From: [Bacillus] selenitireducens MLS10 | Lineage (GTDB): Bacteria; Bacillota; Bacilli; Bacillales; Salisediminibacteriaceae | Reading direction: 5' to 3' | Assembly (NCBI RefSeq): GCF_000093085.1 | Contig: NC_014219.1 | Span: forward strand, 2,162,384 to 2,226,383 | DNA: 64,000 bases | Part shown: positions 34,615 to 45,077 of the stretch, piece by piece | How the letters are laid out: every line of letters begins with the position of its first letter | Numbering within the stretch: the first letter of the stretch is position 1 | Notes under the pieces: model-generated | What the model was told of the DNA's origin: nothing | Seen by the model: only the letters and a program-made list of their open reading frames with translations | Databases searched by the model: none | Translations under genes and position numbers: made by a program

Positions 34615-37600
34615 TCTAAAACCTCCTGATCAATGGTTACAATCATGCCATTCTCCACAAGATAAAGGCAGGCTTTGTCGATGTTTTGTTTCCAACTGTC
34701 CTTAATAGCTGCAGAGTATAACTTAATCTGAGTCTGATAGCGATTTATAAAATAAGCTCCGATGGCCGAATCATCCTGGAGATGTTCAGGAATTCTGTCT
34801 GTTTTATAATCAACAAGGACGAGCTCTCCGTCATTTGACTGATAGAGTGCATCAACCATTCCCTGTATGAATACATGTTCGTCCGAAGGTCCTTCCCAAT
34901 CGGGATACGCCATTTTTACAGGGGCTTCGAAACTGAATGGGAGCTCTCTCCATACCAGTTTGGCCTCCTTCATCTCCGCACCGGTCTCTGTTTGAAAAAA
35001 ACGGGCTATCTGCTCCACAGGTAACTGATCGGCTTCTTCATGTGTCAGCCGATCTTCATTGACCCACTGTTTCAACTGAGCTTGGATTTCTTTATTTGAG
35101 GTTTGTTTGAGATTGACAAGCTGCATGACAAGATGCACGAGCGTTCCTTTTTCCGCAGGTTTCAGCTTTTTCTGTTGCATAAATGCCGGTCTCTCAGCAA
35201 AATCAGGAGTGAAATGACGGACAAAGTCGTCACTCCCATAATCTGAATCAAGGGTTTGCTTTAATTCTGATACAGTCTGTTTTGCAAGATATTGTGTGGC
35301 TTCTTTATGGGCATAGCTCCACTCGAACCGCTCTTTGACCTCAAGATCAAGTGCAGGGTCTGATTTGACTGGTGCACCTTTTGCCAGTTGATCAATGATC
35401 GTATGCTGTTCAGGTTGAAGATCACCCACATACTGTGGTAAATCTGTTGACTGTGTTAACGTCATCGACCATTTTGAGCGGTCGTCAAGAATTGTCGAAG
35501 GAATCGGGATATCTGCAGTCTGGTCACGCAAACATTGTTGAATATCCGGGTGGCGTCCAATTGCCGGGATGATCCAGTCTGCATACCGCTTTGATCTCAG
35601 ACGCTGTGGAACAGGGATCAGTGGCCCTTCATCATCACCGGCATTCACCCATTTTTCCAATTGATCAGGCAGGTTTTTACCGGAGCCAATCAGGTGCAGT
35701 TGTTCTTTCGCTCTCGTCATGGCGACATAAAGCACCCGCATCTCTTCGGCGAGCATCTCACGCCGGGAGATTTCTTTCATCAATTCATGTTGGACGGACG
35801 GATACAGGACCCGAAGTTCGGGGTCAAACCATTGTGTGCCAAAGCCGTGTTTCTGATGCATAAGATAGGATTTTCTTAAATCCATCTGATTGAATTCACG
35901 ATTGATACCTGGAATGAAGACGATCGGAAATTCGAGGCCTTTGCTTTTATGAATGGTCATAAGTCGCACGACATCTTCCTGTTCGCCAATCGCTCTTGCC
36001 TCACCGAGGTCATCCCCTCTTTCCTGCATTTTCGCAATGAAGGACAAAAAGCGGTATAAACCGCGGAAACTCGTTTTCTCATAGGCTTTTGCACGGTCGT
36101 ATAGAGCTTTCAGGTTGGCTTGTCTCTGTTTGCCGCCAGGCATCCCCCCGGCATAGTCATAATAGCCGGTATCGCGGTACAGTTTCCAGATTAACGAGGA
36201 GAGGGCTGTTGATCTGGCGGATGATCGCCATTCATCCAGTTTTGTGAGAAAGGATTTCACTTTTATTTGCAACGATTCGTTTTCAACCTGATCTTGATCA
36301 GCATAATGATGTATGGCGGAGAAGAAGTCAGACGATGGCAGGTCGATGCGGATTTCGGCCATCTCATCAGCTGAAAGACCGACAATCGGCGAACGTAAAA
36401 CCGATGCCAAAGGGACATCCTGTTTTGGATTATCAATTATCTTCAGAAGGGCGATCATGATTTGAACTTCAATGGCTGTAAAATACCCATTCGATAAATC
36501 TGCATACATCGGTATGCCTGCTGCTTTAAACTCTTCCATAAAGGTATCTGCCCAGGTCATTGAACGGACGAGAATGACAATATCCCTGTATGAAACAGGC
36601 CGCTCATGGCCTGTTGAAGGATCAAAGACTGAAGACGATTCAGTCATGGATTTGATTGATGCAATCATCGAGCGCGCTTCTGCCTGTGCAGCTGATAAAT
36701 CCTGTTCCTTCTCGTCGGAATCAGAATCCGGGGTTTGATGAGGTTCGGTCTCGGATTCATTTTCGGCTACATTGACCAGTTGAACATGAACAAGCGGTGA
36801 GAACACCTCCGGGAAACGATGATTTCCCGTGACTAATGAAGCAGCATCATCATAACGGATTTCTCCGACACGTTCATCCATGGTTTGCCGGAAAACATAG
36901 TTAACAGCAGACAGGATTTCATCTCTGCTTCGGAAGTTCATGGATAAATCGATAACCATGCCCTCTCCGGAACCGTCTGATGTATATCGTCTGTACTTGT
37001 CAAGGAAGATTCCGGGCTCCGCAAGGCGAAAACGGTAGATCGACTGCTTAATATCTCCAACCATAAAGCGGTTGGATGAATTAGAAACCTGAGACAGGAT
37101 CGCCTCCTGTACTCTGTTTGTATCCTGATATTCGTCAGTCATCACTTCTTGAAAATAATTGCTGTATTGATTGGCAATCGGTTCACCTTTTAACGACGAA
37201 GTAAGAATTTTCAGGGCGAAATGTTCAAGGTCACTAAAATCAACAACCCCTTTTTCCCTTTTTTTAATGGCGTATTTTTTCTCGAACCGTTGAATGGTTT
37301 TCGCAAGTTCTCGGACCGGTTCTGCTAAAGCACCAAGATCGTTCAATGCATCGTCGAGCGAATTCAGGGCGTAAGCTGACCTTGAATCATCAACGGTTTT
37401 CTTAGCCTTGTCTCTCAATTGCTTTATCTTCTCCTGAATTTCGGGATCAAATTCCACTTTTTTAGATAATGGTTTCAAACGTGGAAATGTGACAGATGAT
37501 AATCGGTCAATTGCTGTACCTGGATGATCAGTCTCCAGGATATTTTTGGCCTGATCCAATTCGAATGCCACTGCATCCCGGTATGGCTCAAACCCCTCGT

Positions 37601-38345
37601 GGCTGTCGATCAGTTGCAATGCCTCGGAGAGAAAGGAAACCGATTGTGACAGGTTCTCTTTCACAATGCCGGTCAATTCATCAAACCATGGGAGTTCGAA
37701 AACATCCCCACTTCCGGCCTTGTCATAAAGGGACGCTGCGTATTGAAGCCATTCGAATGGTTTCGGATGACTGAGAGAAAAGTGATAAACAGCGAGCAAA
37801 ACCTGTTTGAGTCCCTCGTCACTTCGGTCATTGGAAAACCGTTCCACCATGTCATAAAAACCGTCCGGATTTTTGCTTGAATAGGCTTCTTCAAATAATT
37901 CTTCAAGCACTTCATCCCTCAGCAAAACCCCTTCTGTCTCATCAAGAATCCGAAATGACGGATCGATGTCTGTTACATAATAAAAATCACGGACAATGCT
38001 CATGCAAAAGGAATGAAGCGTGGAAATCGGAGCTTTATGAAGAAGATTCAGCTGCCTGCGGAGGTGAAGGGATCTGGGCTGTTCTGAAATCTTATCTTCG
38101 AGAGCCTCACCTATTCTGTGCCGCATTTCCTGAGCTGCAGCGTTCGTAAAGGTCACAATCAATAGTCTGTCCAAATCTGCAGGATTTTCTTCATCAGTGA
38201 TCTTACGGATGATCCGCTCAACGAGTACGGCCGTTTTCCCGCTTCCGGCTGCCGCTGCGACGAGGAGATTATTCCCTTCTGCAGAAATGGCGCGCCATTG
38301 GTCGTCTGTCCATTTTGAGTTGGCGGGTTTTGGTTGAATATGCAT
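34611..38345 (-). CDS. addA: ATP-dependent helicase/nuclease subunit A, 1244 aa
   Basis: AddA is the motor of the AddAB helicase-nuclease, the Gram-positive counterpart of RecBCD that resects double-strand breaks up to Chi and loads RecA. UvrD-type helicase motifs are clear: AAAGSGKTAVLVERI (Walker A, near 33-47), VTFTNAAAQEMR, MTDEYQDTN (Walker B), GDIKQSIYRFR and VRLMTIHKSKGLEFPIV. The C-terminal PD-(D/E)XK nuclease has LVDYKTDR. AAGGAG precedes the ATG, which is two bases after the addB stop. Length is normal. Confidence 0.97.
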   Translation of the reverse strand: MHIQPKPANSKWTDDQWRAISAEGNNLLVAAAAGSGKTAVLVERIIRKITDEENPADLDRLLIVTFTNAAAQEMRHRIGEALEDKISEQPRSLHLRRQLNLLHKAPISTLHSFCMSIVRDFYYVTDIDPSFRILDETEGVLLRDEVLEELFEEAYSSKNPDGFYDMVERFSNDRSDEGLKQVLLAVYHFSLSHPKPFEWLQYAASLYDKAGSGDVFELPWFDELTGIVKENLSQSVSFLSEALQLIDSHEGFEPYRDAVAFELDQAKNILETDHPGTAIDRLSSVTFPRLKPLSKKVEFDPEIQEKIKQLRDKAKKTVDDSRSAYALNSLDDALNDLGALAEPVRELAKTIQRFEKKYAIKKREKGVVDFSDLEHFALKILTSSLKGEPIANQYSNYFQEVMTDEYQDTNRVQEAILSQVSNSSNRFMVGDIKQSIYRFRLAEPGIFLDKYRRYTSDGSGEGMVIDLSMNFRSRDEILSAVNYVFRQTMDERVGEIRYDDAASLVTGNHRFPEVFSPLVHVQLVNVAENESETEPHQTPDSDSDEKEQDLSAAQAEARSMIASIKSMTESSSVFDPSTGHERPVSYRDIVILVRSMTWADTFMEEFKAAGIPMYADLSNGYFTAIEVQIMIALLKIIDNPKQDVPLASVLRSPIVGLSADEMAEIRIDLPSSDFFSAIHHYADQDQVENESLQIKVKSFLTKLDEWRSSARSTALSSLIWKLYRDTGYYDYAGGMPGGKQRQANLKALYDRAKAYEKTSFRGLYRFLSFIAKMQERGDDLGEARAIGEQEDVVRLMTIHKSKGLEFPIVFIPGINREFNQMDLRKSYLMHQKHGFGTQWFDPELRVLYPSVQHELMKEISRREMLAEEMRVLYVAMTRAKEQLHLIGSGKNLPDQLEKWVNAGDDEGPLIPVPQRLRSKRYADWIIPAIGRHPDIQQCLRDQTADIPIPSTILDDRSKWSMTLTQSTDLPQYVGDLQPEQHTIIDQLAKGAPVKSDPALDLEVKERFEWSYAHKEATQYLAKQTVSELKQTLDSDYGSDDFVRHFTPDFAERPAFMQQKKLKPAEKGTLVHLVMQLVNLKQTSNKEIQAQLKQWVNEDRLTHEEADQLPVEQIARFFQTETGAEMKEAKLVWRELPFSFEAPVKMAYPDWEGPSDEHVFIQGMVDALYQSNDGELVLVDYKTDRIPEHLQDDSAIGAYFINRYQTQIKLYSAAIKDSWKQNIDKACLYLVENGMIVTIDQEVLE

Positions 38346-38347
38346 AA

Positions 38348-41300
38348 TTATTCTCCTTCCTCCCGGGTTTGAATCATGTTGATCACTTGATCATCCGAAA
38401 GTTTTTTTAAATCTCTGTAGCTGTTCGCCGGGAGTGCCGGATCAAATTGACACAGTGATCTGAATGAACAGAACGTGCATGGCGTTTGATTGGAACGTCT
38501 GTATGGATTGATGGCAATATCCCCGCTCAGAATGGCACTGGAGGCCTGTTTGATTTGAGTTTCGATAAAGCGTCGTCCTGCTTCAAGATGTTCACGGTCA
38601 ATGACTTTTGATTTTTTTGCAAGACTGCCATTTTTATTTCGTTTCAGCGGTGCGATATCGGAGTCGGCTGAATCCCCCATTGTAAGGTCTGTCAGATCGA
38701 CAGCTTCTTCCTCGTTTAAGATCAGCCCTTTCATTTTAAACTCTTTTAACATTCGCTGGGCAGCTTCTTCGGGTGTCAGTTTACCGGAATCAGATTTGAT
38801 GACAGGGTTATGGACATGAAAATAAAGCATTCCGGCTGGAATAACGTCTTCTCCATTGGAAAAATAGGCTGCATTTTTCATAATGGCATCGAGATAGACG
38901 AGCATTTGCATCGCAAGTCCGTAATACACATCTGATAAAGAAAGATCTGTTTTACTCGATTTGTAATCAATGACACGGATATAAAATCCCTCAGGCGTGT
39001 TTGCACTGTCCACACGGTCAATTCTCCCAGCCAGCTCGACCGTTGTTCCGTCATCAAGTGTATAGGATAATGGAGGGAGATCGCTACCTGTACCGAAGCC
39101 GAGCTCAACTGCCTCTGGCTGAAAACCAGTCCGTTTTGCCTGTTCCATCAAGATCATCGCAGCACGAATAACGACCTGTTCAAGCTTGGAGAGGATGTAT
39201 CTGAGTCTGAAGGAGCTTTTCAGTATGTTTCGGTTGATTTTAGGAGCCAAATTTTCAACGATGTTTTTTGATCGTCTCACCGCCTCCGGTTCTGACAGTT
39301 CTGTGAATGAACGCCCTTCTTGTTTGAGGTTCGCTGTCAACTCTTTTAAAGCATCATGAAACAGAATGCCGATATCCGGTGCATCGAGACGGAAATATTC
39401 CCGCTCTCTGAGTCGGAGTCCATAGTTGGCAAATTGTTTGAATGCACAGGAATAATATTGTTCAAGGCGGGAAACGCTGGCAGTCATTTTTTGACCATAA
39501 AGTCCCCGCGCTGCCGTTTTGCTAAGTGAACCCGGGTTGTTATCATAAAACAAACTGGTCAGTGATGTTCTGACCGTCGGGGCATAAGTACGTTCACTCA
39601 TATACCAGTTGTACACTGACCACCAGATGTCCGGAAGCGGATAGCCCCGTTTCCATCTTTGGAGTCGCTCCGTCAGAAAAGATTGTGTGCCTTCTGGAGA
39701 TGAGATGAAATAATCATCCTCATCACTGATGTCGAGATCGGCGGGTGATTCAACGGCAATTTCGGTTTTAAGTGCCGGGAACATCTCTTTAACATGATTC
39801 AGAATAATCGAAGGTTGCTTCGCTTTGCCTTCATCATCACTTAAGAGGTAAGAAATGATAAGCCTGTCTTTTGGACTTGTCTGAGCCTGGTAAACAAGGT
39901 ACTGTTCATTTAATAGTTGTCTCTCAGCAGCCGGTGCCAATTCATGTCCGCTTTCGAGCAGCGTAACCCGTTCACGATCAGACATAAAAGCCGACTCTTC
40001 AGCAGGCATCGGAATGACACCGTCGTTTGCACCGATCAAAAACGTGCAGGAGATATCACTGAGTCTCGATGTGGCCATCGATGCAGCAACTACCTGATCC
40101 AAAGCCGGTGGAATGATCGAATAGGAGATACTCTCAAGCCCGGTGTCGAGCATGTTATTGAACGTGATCGGGTTCATCTTATCTTGTCCGCAGGCTTCTG
40201 ATGCCTGATCGAAAATACTGATCAATTCTTTCCAGATTTGATCGTGATCTCTTGCCTCCTGAAGCCGGCCTTTATCAAGCGCCTGGTCCCTGAAAGAGGC
40301 AAGTTTTTCCGGTACGGATAATGCCACCAGTAAATTGAAAAGTGCCTCGATAATTGAGTTGACGGTGTTTTGAGAGGTTATCTTGTCATGAAACTGAATC
40401 AATGGATCAACCATGATTTTATGAAGGTCATGCATGAGTGTGATGGTGTGATCTTCTTCGCCCTCTTTTGCCGCCCGATAAAATTGAAGCCTCTTGTTCC
40501 ATTGTTCGTAGTCATACCATTGATAACCATTCAAACCGAGAGCCAGTGTGATATTTTCGAATGTATCAAGATGTTCCCTCGTCACTGACTGGTCAATGGG
40601 AAATGTTAATTCCGTTTTAAGGCAACGGATCACATCGTCATATCTCCAATTCTTAGAAACAATATCAAGTAAGGATCTGACAAATTCAATCAGCGGATGA
40701 TGAATGGCACTGCGCTTTGCATCAACGAAGACGGGGATTTGTTCCTCTTCAAAAATGTGTTCGATCAAATCCCTGTAGTCATCGGGATTTCTTGATAGAA
40801 CGGCGAAATCTTTGTAGCGGTAATTCTCTTGACGGACAAGCCTACGAATCTCTCTTGCGATAAATCGAATCTCAGCACGCTTGTTCACAGCAGCGACTAT
40901 ATTGACTCCACTGTGATCATCAGACGGATCTGCAGGCCTTTGATTACTCATTGCCTCCAAATGACGGAGCCCTTTCTTTTGAAAACGGGTCCGTTCTTCA
41001 AAATGAACAGCTGGTTTTAATCCGATTTGCAAATGATTTGCAGCGATCAGGGTACGCTGTGCCGTGTTTGCTGTTTCAAAGAATAAGTCAAACGGGTCGA
41101 GCTCTTCATCTGCAGAGGGCAATTTATCAAGCGTCAGTGCCATGATGACTTGCTTTGATGACGTCATCAGTTCATGTAAAAAAGCCTCTTCCAAAGGACT
41201 GAAATGATGATAACCGTCAACTGCTATCATTGCTTCTTTCAGCATCTCAGAGTACTTCACCTGTTCAATAGCCAAAGAAAAGTCATCCTCTGATGCAAGG

Positions 41301-41821
41301 CGTACAGAAGCTGTTTGCTCACTAATCTTGTTCATAATCAAAGACAGATCATATAACTTGTCTTTCAGCCCGACCGGGAGTGATTCGTCCTCTGCCATCG
41401 CTTCTATATCTTCGGCACTTTGGTTGTAACGTTTGCATTCCGTAATCATTGATTCGAGCTTGTCTATAAATCCTGCCGTACCCGTTGCATGTTCAAACAC
41501 TCTGAATTCGGACTTGTGATCCTCTGTTATTTTTCGTAATAACATATTGACACCCGTCTGTTTCAGGTGAACAAGGGCTCCACCACCCTGTTCCTGAATG
41601 ATCATATGTGCAAGGCGGCTGAACCCGGTAACCCGAATTCTGGTCGTTCCTTTGCCCAGTCGCTTCAAGAATCTTTTTTCTGCCTGAAACGTCATCTGAT
41701 CAGGTACGAGATAAAGTAAAGGCGGTCCTGACGGGTCTTTCATTTCCTCATCGATAAAAACATCCTCTAAATATTTGGACTTCCCGCTGCCGGATCTTCC
41801 TGTAATCATCTGCAACGTCAT
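38348..41821 (-). CDS. addB: ATP-dependent helicase/nuclease subunit B, 1157 aa
   Basis: AddB pairs with AddA; it recognises Chi and carries the second nuclease. Walker A is TGRSGSGKSKY at residues 7-17. The C-terminal PD-(D/E)XK site has VIDYKSSK, and the four iron-sulfur Cys are one in YYSCAFKQF and three in TPCTFCSFRSLCQFD, the staple that holds the nuclease domain. GGAGGTG precedes the ATG. It is the first gene of addB-addA-sbcD-sbcC, the order also found in B. subtilis. Confidence 0.97.
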   Translation of the reverse strand: MTLQMITGRSGSGKSKYLEDVFIDEEMKDPSGPPLLYLVPDQMTFQAEKRFLKRLGKGTTRIRVTGFSRLAHMIIQEQGGGALVHLKQTGVNMLLRKITEDHKSEFRVFEHATGTAGFIDKLESMITECKRYNQSAEDIEAMAEDESLPVGLKDKLYDLSLIMNKISEQTASVRLASEDDFSLAIEQVKYSEMLKEAMIAVDGYHHFSPLEEAFLHELMTSSKQVIMALTLDKLPSADEELDPFDLFFETANTAQRTLIAANHLQIGLKPAVHFEERTRFQKKGLRHLEAMSNQRPADPSDDHSGVNIVAAVNKRAEIRFIAREIRRLVRQENYRYKDFAVLSRNPDDYRDLIEHIFEEEQIPVFVDAKRSAIHHPLIEFVRSLLDIVSKNWRYDDVIRCLKTELTFPIDQSVTREHLDTFENITLALGLNGYQWYDYEQWNKRLQFYRAAKEGEEDHTITLMHDLHKIMVDPLIQFHDKITSQNTVNSIIEALFNLLVALSVPEKLASFRDQALDKGRLQEARDHDQIWKELISIFDQASEACGQDKMNPITFNNMLDTGLESISYSIIPPALDQVVAASMATSRLSDISCTFLIGANDGVIPMPAEESAFMSDRERVTLLESGHELAPAAERQLLNEQYLVYQAQTSPKDRLIISYLLSDDEGKAKQPSIILNHVKEMFPALKTEIAVESPADLDISDEDDYFISSPEGTQSFLTERLQRWKRGYPLPDIWWSVYNWYMSERTYAPTVRTSLTSLFYDNNPGSLSKTAARGLYGQKMTASVSRLEQYYSCAFKQFANYGLRLREREYFRLDAPDIGILFHDALKELTANLKQEGRSFTELSEPEAVRRSKNIVENLAPKINRNILKSSFRLRYILSKLEQVVIRAAMILMEQAKRTGFQPEAVELGFGTGSDLPPLSYTLDDGTTVELAGRIDRVDSANTPEGFYIRVIDYKSSKTDLSLSDVYYGLAMQMLVYLDAIMKNAAYFSNGEDVIPAGMLYFHVHNPVIKSDSGKLTPEEAAQRMLKEFKMKGLILNEEEAVDLTDLTMGDSADSDIAPLKRNKNGSLAKKSKVIDREHLEAGRRFIETQIKQASSAILSGDIAINPYRRSNQTPCTFCSFRSLCQFDPALPANSYRDLKKLSDDQVINMIQTREEGE

Positions 41822-41856
41822 AAAGCACCTCCATGCAATCGTATGTTCGTAATAAT

Positions 41857-41885
41857 ATTATAGCAGATTCTGTCATTGATTTAAA
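41857..41885 (-). promoter_or_regulatory. Promoter of the addB operon
   Basis: On the minus strand TGCTATAAT (hexamer 41857-41862) is an extended -10 and TTTAAA (41880-41885) a -35 at 17 bp. It is divergent from the promoter at 41909. Confidence 0.55.
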
Positions 41886-41908
41886 CTGTTTTAAGGGGTT
41901 ATTTTTGC

Positions 41909-41914
41909 TATACT
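41909..41914 (+). promoter_or_regulatory. Extended -10 of the gene at 42032
   Basis: TGCTATACT is an extended -10. TGTTTT lies 16 bases upstream as a weak -35. The 42032 start is about 118 bases downstream; I see no structured RNA in between. Confidence 0.45.
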
Positions 41915-42031
41915 GTTAAAGTGGATAAACAGTTGTTATTTGATTATCCTGCATGCATCAAGTAAATCATGCGCCTGTTTGTTCACCAATCCTGAACAGG
42001 ACAAAATAAACGATAAAATGTGGTGAGTTCC

Positions 42032-43075
42032 GTGAAATCATTCTTTAAATCCTTCCTGATCGGCCAGCGCATGATGAAAACAGGGATTGCTGTTGCGGTG
42101 ACATCCTTTATTTGCCTGTGGTTTAATCTCCCTGCTATTTATGCGGTTATTACAGCCATTGTAACCATCGAACCGAATACTTATGACTCCGTCCGGAAAG
42201 GAATAGTCCGGTTTCCCGCGGCTGCAATAGGGGCCGGAATTGCAACGTTGTCTGTTTATTTTCTTGGAGAGACGTTTGCCACTTACACAATAGCGGCACT
42301 CGGTACAATTTATCTTTGTCAAAAACTGAAACTGTTTGACGGTACACTGGTTGCAACTCTTACTGCAGTTGCAATGATTCCGGAACTCGACGGTCCCCTT
42401 TTTATGCAGTTTTTGACCAGGCTGAGCACAACAATGATCGGGATCAGTGTCTCTTCCATCGTAAACATCACCATTTTTCCTGCGAATTATTTTAAACGGA
42501 TTCATCATCAGACTTTTGTCCATATTGATGAAGCGAAGCGCGTTTTACAAGGGTTGGTGCTGCCTTACAGTATGACTCAAAATGTGAACGTGGACACGAT
42601 GCACTATATGAAATTCAAACGTTCGTTGGCGAAAACCGATCAGCTCATGGGTTTTCAGCGAAAAGAACTGAGGGTCCACCGGTTCCGCTTCAAAAATCAC
42701 CGGAATTTCTTGATTTTAAGGGAACGCATGGATCTCCTTCATCGCCTTGAGCTTCACCTTGGCAACTTGCAGTTTCTCGGAAGAATTCAGGAACTGACAC
42801 TGATTGAACGGGAGCTTCTTGACGAAATCGCAAGACTTTTGCCTACGATTGATTACTACCATGAAAATGAGAAAGAAGGTATTTCGGACGAGCACTTCAA
42901 GATCATTCATGAGCTTGATCAGGCGCTCCGCTATGAGTATGGCCAGTCAGAACAGGATCAGGCAATCGGTAAAAACCATTATTTAAATCATAATACACGG
43001 TTTTTTTATGAGCTGCTTTCTTCTTTTGAAATTCTCGGTGATTTGTATTCACAGCAAAAAAACCCTTCGCTATGA
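42032..43075 (+). CDS. Aromatic-acid exporter / FUSC-type membrane protein, 347 aa
   Basis: The N-terminal half has about five membrane segments, with GQRMMKTGIAVAVTSFICLWF at the start and IEPNTYDSVRKGIVRFPAAAIGAG in the middle. This is the pattern of the ArAE_1/DUF939 group in the FUSC superfamily. The soluble C-terminal half is helical, with HRLELHLGNLQFLGRIQEL. Relatives are predicted effluxers of aromatic acids, but this substrate is a guess. The GTG at 42032 follows GGTGAG; a GTG at 42020 is possible but has no ribosome site. The stop codon lies inside the terminator hairpin. Confidence 0.75.
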   Translation: MKSFFKSFLIGQRMMKTGIAVAVTSFICLWFNLPAIYAVITAIVTIEPNTYDSVRKGIVRFPAAAIGAGIATLSVYFLGETFATYTIAALGTIYLCQKLKLFDGTLVATLTAVAMIPELDGPLFMQFLTRLSTTMIGISVSSIVNITIFPANYFKRIHHQTFVHIDEAKRVLQGLVLPYSMTQNVNVDTMHYMKFKRSLAKTDQLMGFQRKELRVHRFRFKNHRNFLILRERMDLLHRLELHLGNLQFLGRIQELTLIERELLDEIARLLPTIDYYHENEKEGISDEHFKIIHELDQALRYEYGQSEQDQAIGKNHYLNHNTRFFYELLSSFEILGDLYSQQKNPSL

Positions 43076-43083
43076 AGGGTTTA
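43056..43083. terminator. Bidirectional terminator overlapping two gene ends
   Basis: AACCCTTC (43061-43068) pairs with GAAGGGTT (43074-43081), with an A-run on the left and T on the right. It covers the stop codon of the gene ending at 43075 and reaches the stop of the minus-strand gene at 43081. Confidence 0.75.
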
Positions 43084-43752
43084 AAGCTGTTCGTCCGGCA
43101 ACAGGTCGATATCCATGTTTTTTTGCTTCATTTTTTTCCTGATCAGTACCGGGATTGTAAATGCGATTAAAAAAGTGGCTGCGGTCATACTGATCATGGC
43201 AGGACTCAAGTCAACGATCGACGCGCCGAGAAAGTTAAAGGCCAGTGTGCCGGGAATGATACCGACCATGGTCGCTCTGAAGTAAATATGAAATTTCACT
43301 CTCGATAAGGCTGACAGGTAACTCAGAAAATCAAAATTGATGACGGGGATGATTCGTAGTGCAGTAATGTAGAAAAAACCATTGTTTTCGATATTCTGCT
43401 GAATGACCTCGCCTCTTCCGGACCATTTTTTAGCTCTGATTTTATGGCCGACCTTTCTCATGATAAAAAACGAGAGTGCAGCACCTGCAAGCGACCCGAT
43501 ATAGGTTACTGCGGGTCCAATAATGGGTCCGAATGAGAGCCCGCCCGCCATTGCCATGATCGAGGCAGGAAACAGAACAAACGGGCGGAGCGCAAAAAGC
43601 AATATAAAGACCAATGGTGCAATAATACCGAAGCTGAGCATAAATGTCTGAATCTGTTCGGGTCCCGTCGTGGAAAAGTGCTCAAAAAACATATATAACA
43701 AACCGGCAATTACCGCGAATAGCATCAGTTTTAATAAGAGTTTCCAAGGCAT
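43081..43752 (-). CDS. TVP38/TMEM64-family membrane protein, 223 aa
   Basis: The segment PASIMAMAGGLSFGPIIGPAVTYIGSLAGAALSF is the conserved core of the TVP38/TMEM64 (DedA-related, SNARE-associated) family, with six or so membrane helices and two re-entrant parts. Members include YdjX/YdjZ and B. subtilis YtxB; relatives of the wider DedA group act in lipid flipping. A weak AAAGGA precedes the ATG. It ends in a charged KKMKQKNMDIDLLPDE tail. The exact role is unknown. Confidence 0.85.
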   Translation of the reverse strand: MPWKLLLKLMLFAVIAGLLYMFFEHFSTTGPEQIQTFMLSFGIIAPLVFILLFALRPFVLFPASIMAMAGGLSFGPIIGPAVTYIGSLAGAALSFFIMRKVGHKIRAKKWSGRGEVIQQNIENNGFFYITALRIIPVINFDFLSYLSALSRVKFHIYFRATMVGIIPGTLAFNFLGASIVDLSPAMISMTAATFLIAFTIPVLIRKKMKQKNMDIDLLPDEQL

Positions 43753-43815
43753 GAAATGAATCGTCCTTTCAGTTCAGGTTATTGTCCTATACCTGTTTTC
43801 GAAACATGTTACACA

Positions 43816-44931
43816 TCACTTCATTAATTCAGAGATATCGTAATCCCGGGGTTTCAGGGTCGTTTCCTGTTTCAAACCCATTCGTGCCAATTCCGCTCCG
43901 ACAAATGGACCTGAGGTCAAACCGCTGGAGCCCAACCCATTTGCGGTATAAAGTCCGGGCAATTCGGGAAATTCGCCAAAAACAGGTACTGAATTTCCTG
44001 CAAACGGGCGTATCCCGGTTCTCATTTCGAGGATTTCAGCATCTTGAAATCCCGGAGCAAACGGGAGAACACGGGAGAGAATTTCATGCATACCGCCCAT
44101 CGTTACTGTCGTATCAAAGTGTTTATTTTCCTCCCTGGTTGCCCCAATTACCATTCTGCCATCCTCAAACGGTAAGACATAATAATCATTTGGCGGTAAG
44201 ACAACCGGCCAATGATCATTCTTTATACCGTGCAGCTTCACATGAAGAATCTGCCCTTTTTGCGGTCTGAGATTCATATTCAGCCGCTTCCCTTTAAATA
44301 CCGAGTTAGCCCATGCGCCAGGCGTCATAATAACATTCGGTGTTTCCTTCTCATCATAACCTGTTCTGACAATAAACCGGTGGTCGCCTGTAGGTGTTAC
44401 CGTTGCATCCCCTCTGATATGAACGGCACCCAGTTTGACCGCGCCCATGATTAAGGCGTCCCGAAGTTTTCGGCCGTCGACCCTGGCTCCCCCTGATACA
44501 TAGACGCCTCTGTATAAGTTGGCTGCGAGTGGAAACATGCTTTGGACTTCCTGTTCGTCCAAGTATTGAATATCACCGATCTCAGGGGCCTCTTCCCTTC
44601 TTGTTATGGCTCTGTTGAACTTCTCTTCGAGCTTGGACCATTCGGTATCGATGGCAATCGTACCGTTATTCACATAACCGGTATTCAAATCAGTCAGTTC
44701 TTCAAGTTCAGGAATCAGCGTATGATAATAAGCGGCTCCCTCCTTCACGATATTATACCAGGCTTTGTTTCTGCGCTTTGAAAGCCATGGACAGATAATA
44801 CCCGCTGCAGCGTCTGTTGCTTGCCCTTTTACGCCCTTATCTATGACAGTTACTTTTGCTCCTGTTTTTGACAGATGATAAGCGGCAGATGCGCCTACAA
44901 TGCCACCGCCAATAATAATATAATCTGACAC
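43816..44931 (-). CDS. FAD-dependent amine/D-amino-acid oxidoreductase (glycine oxidase-like), 371 aa
   Basis: The N-terminal dinucleotide motif IIIGGGIVGASAAYHL (5-20) and the DAO-fold end RTGIRPFAGNSVPVFGE and LYTANGLGSSGLTSGPFVGAELA place it in the DadA/ThiO group. It closely resembles the YurR-type enzymes of Bacillus in length and ending. It would oxidise a small amine or D-amino acid with FAD, passing electrons to oxygen or a quinone. No thiamine genes are adjacent, so ThiO is not supported. It is divergent from the lysine riboswitch-dapA unit. Confidence 0.85.
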   Translation of the reverse strand: MSDYIIIGGGIVGASAAYHLSKTGAKVTVIDKGVKGQATDAAAGIICPWLSKRRNKAWYNIVKEGAAYYHTLIPELEELTDLNTGYVNNGTIAIDTEWSKLEEKFNRAITRREEAPEIGDIQYLDEQEVQSMFPLAANLYRGVYVSGGARVDGRKLRDALIMGAVKLGAVHIRGDATVTPTGDHRFIVRTGYDEKETPNVIMTPGAWANSVFKGKRLNMNLRPQKGQILHVKLHGIKNDHWPVVLPPNDYYVLPFEDGRMVIGATREENKHFDTTVTMGGMHEILSRVLPFAPGFQDAEILEMRTGIRPFAGNSVPVFGEFPELPGLYTANGLGSSGLTSGPFVGAELARMGLKQETTLKPRDYDISELMK

Positions 44932-45077
44932 GTATCCCCACTCCTTATTTTGATGTAACTCCTCACATTAAAACAGGCGGGCAAGAGAAACGCAAATCCT
45001 TTGAGAAGCTTGCACTATCGATGAATATTTGATAAGGTTGCTGTGAACATAAAAGATATTCTTGACTTCTGAAGGAA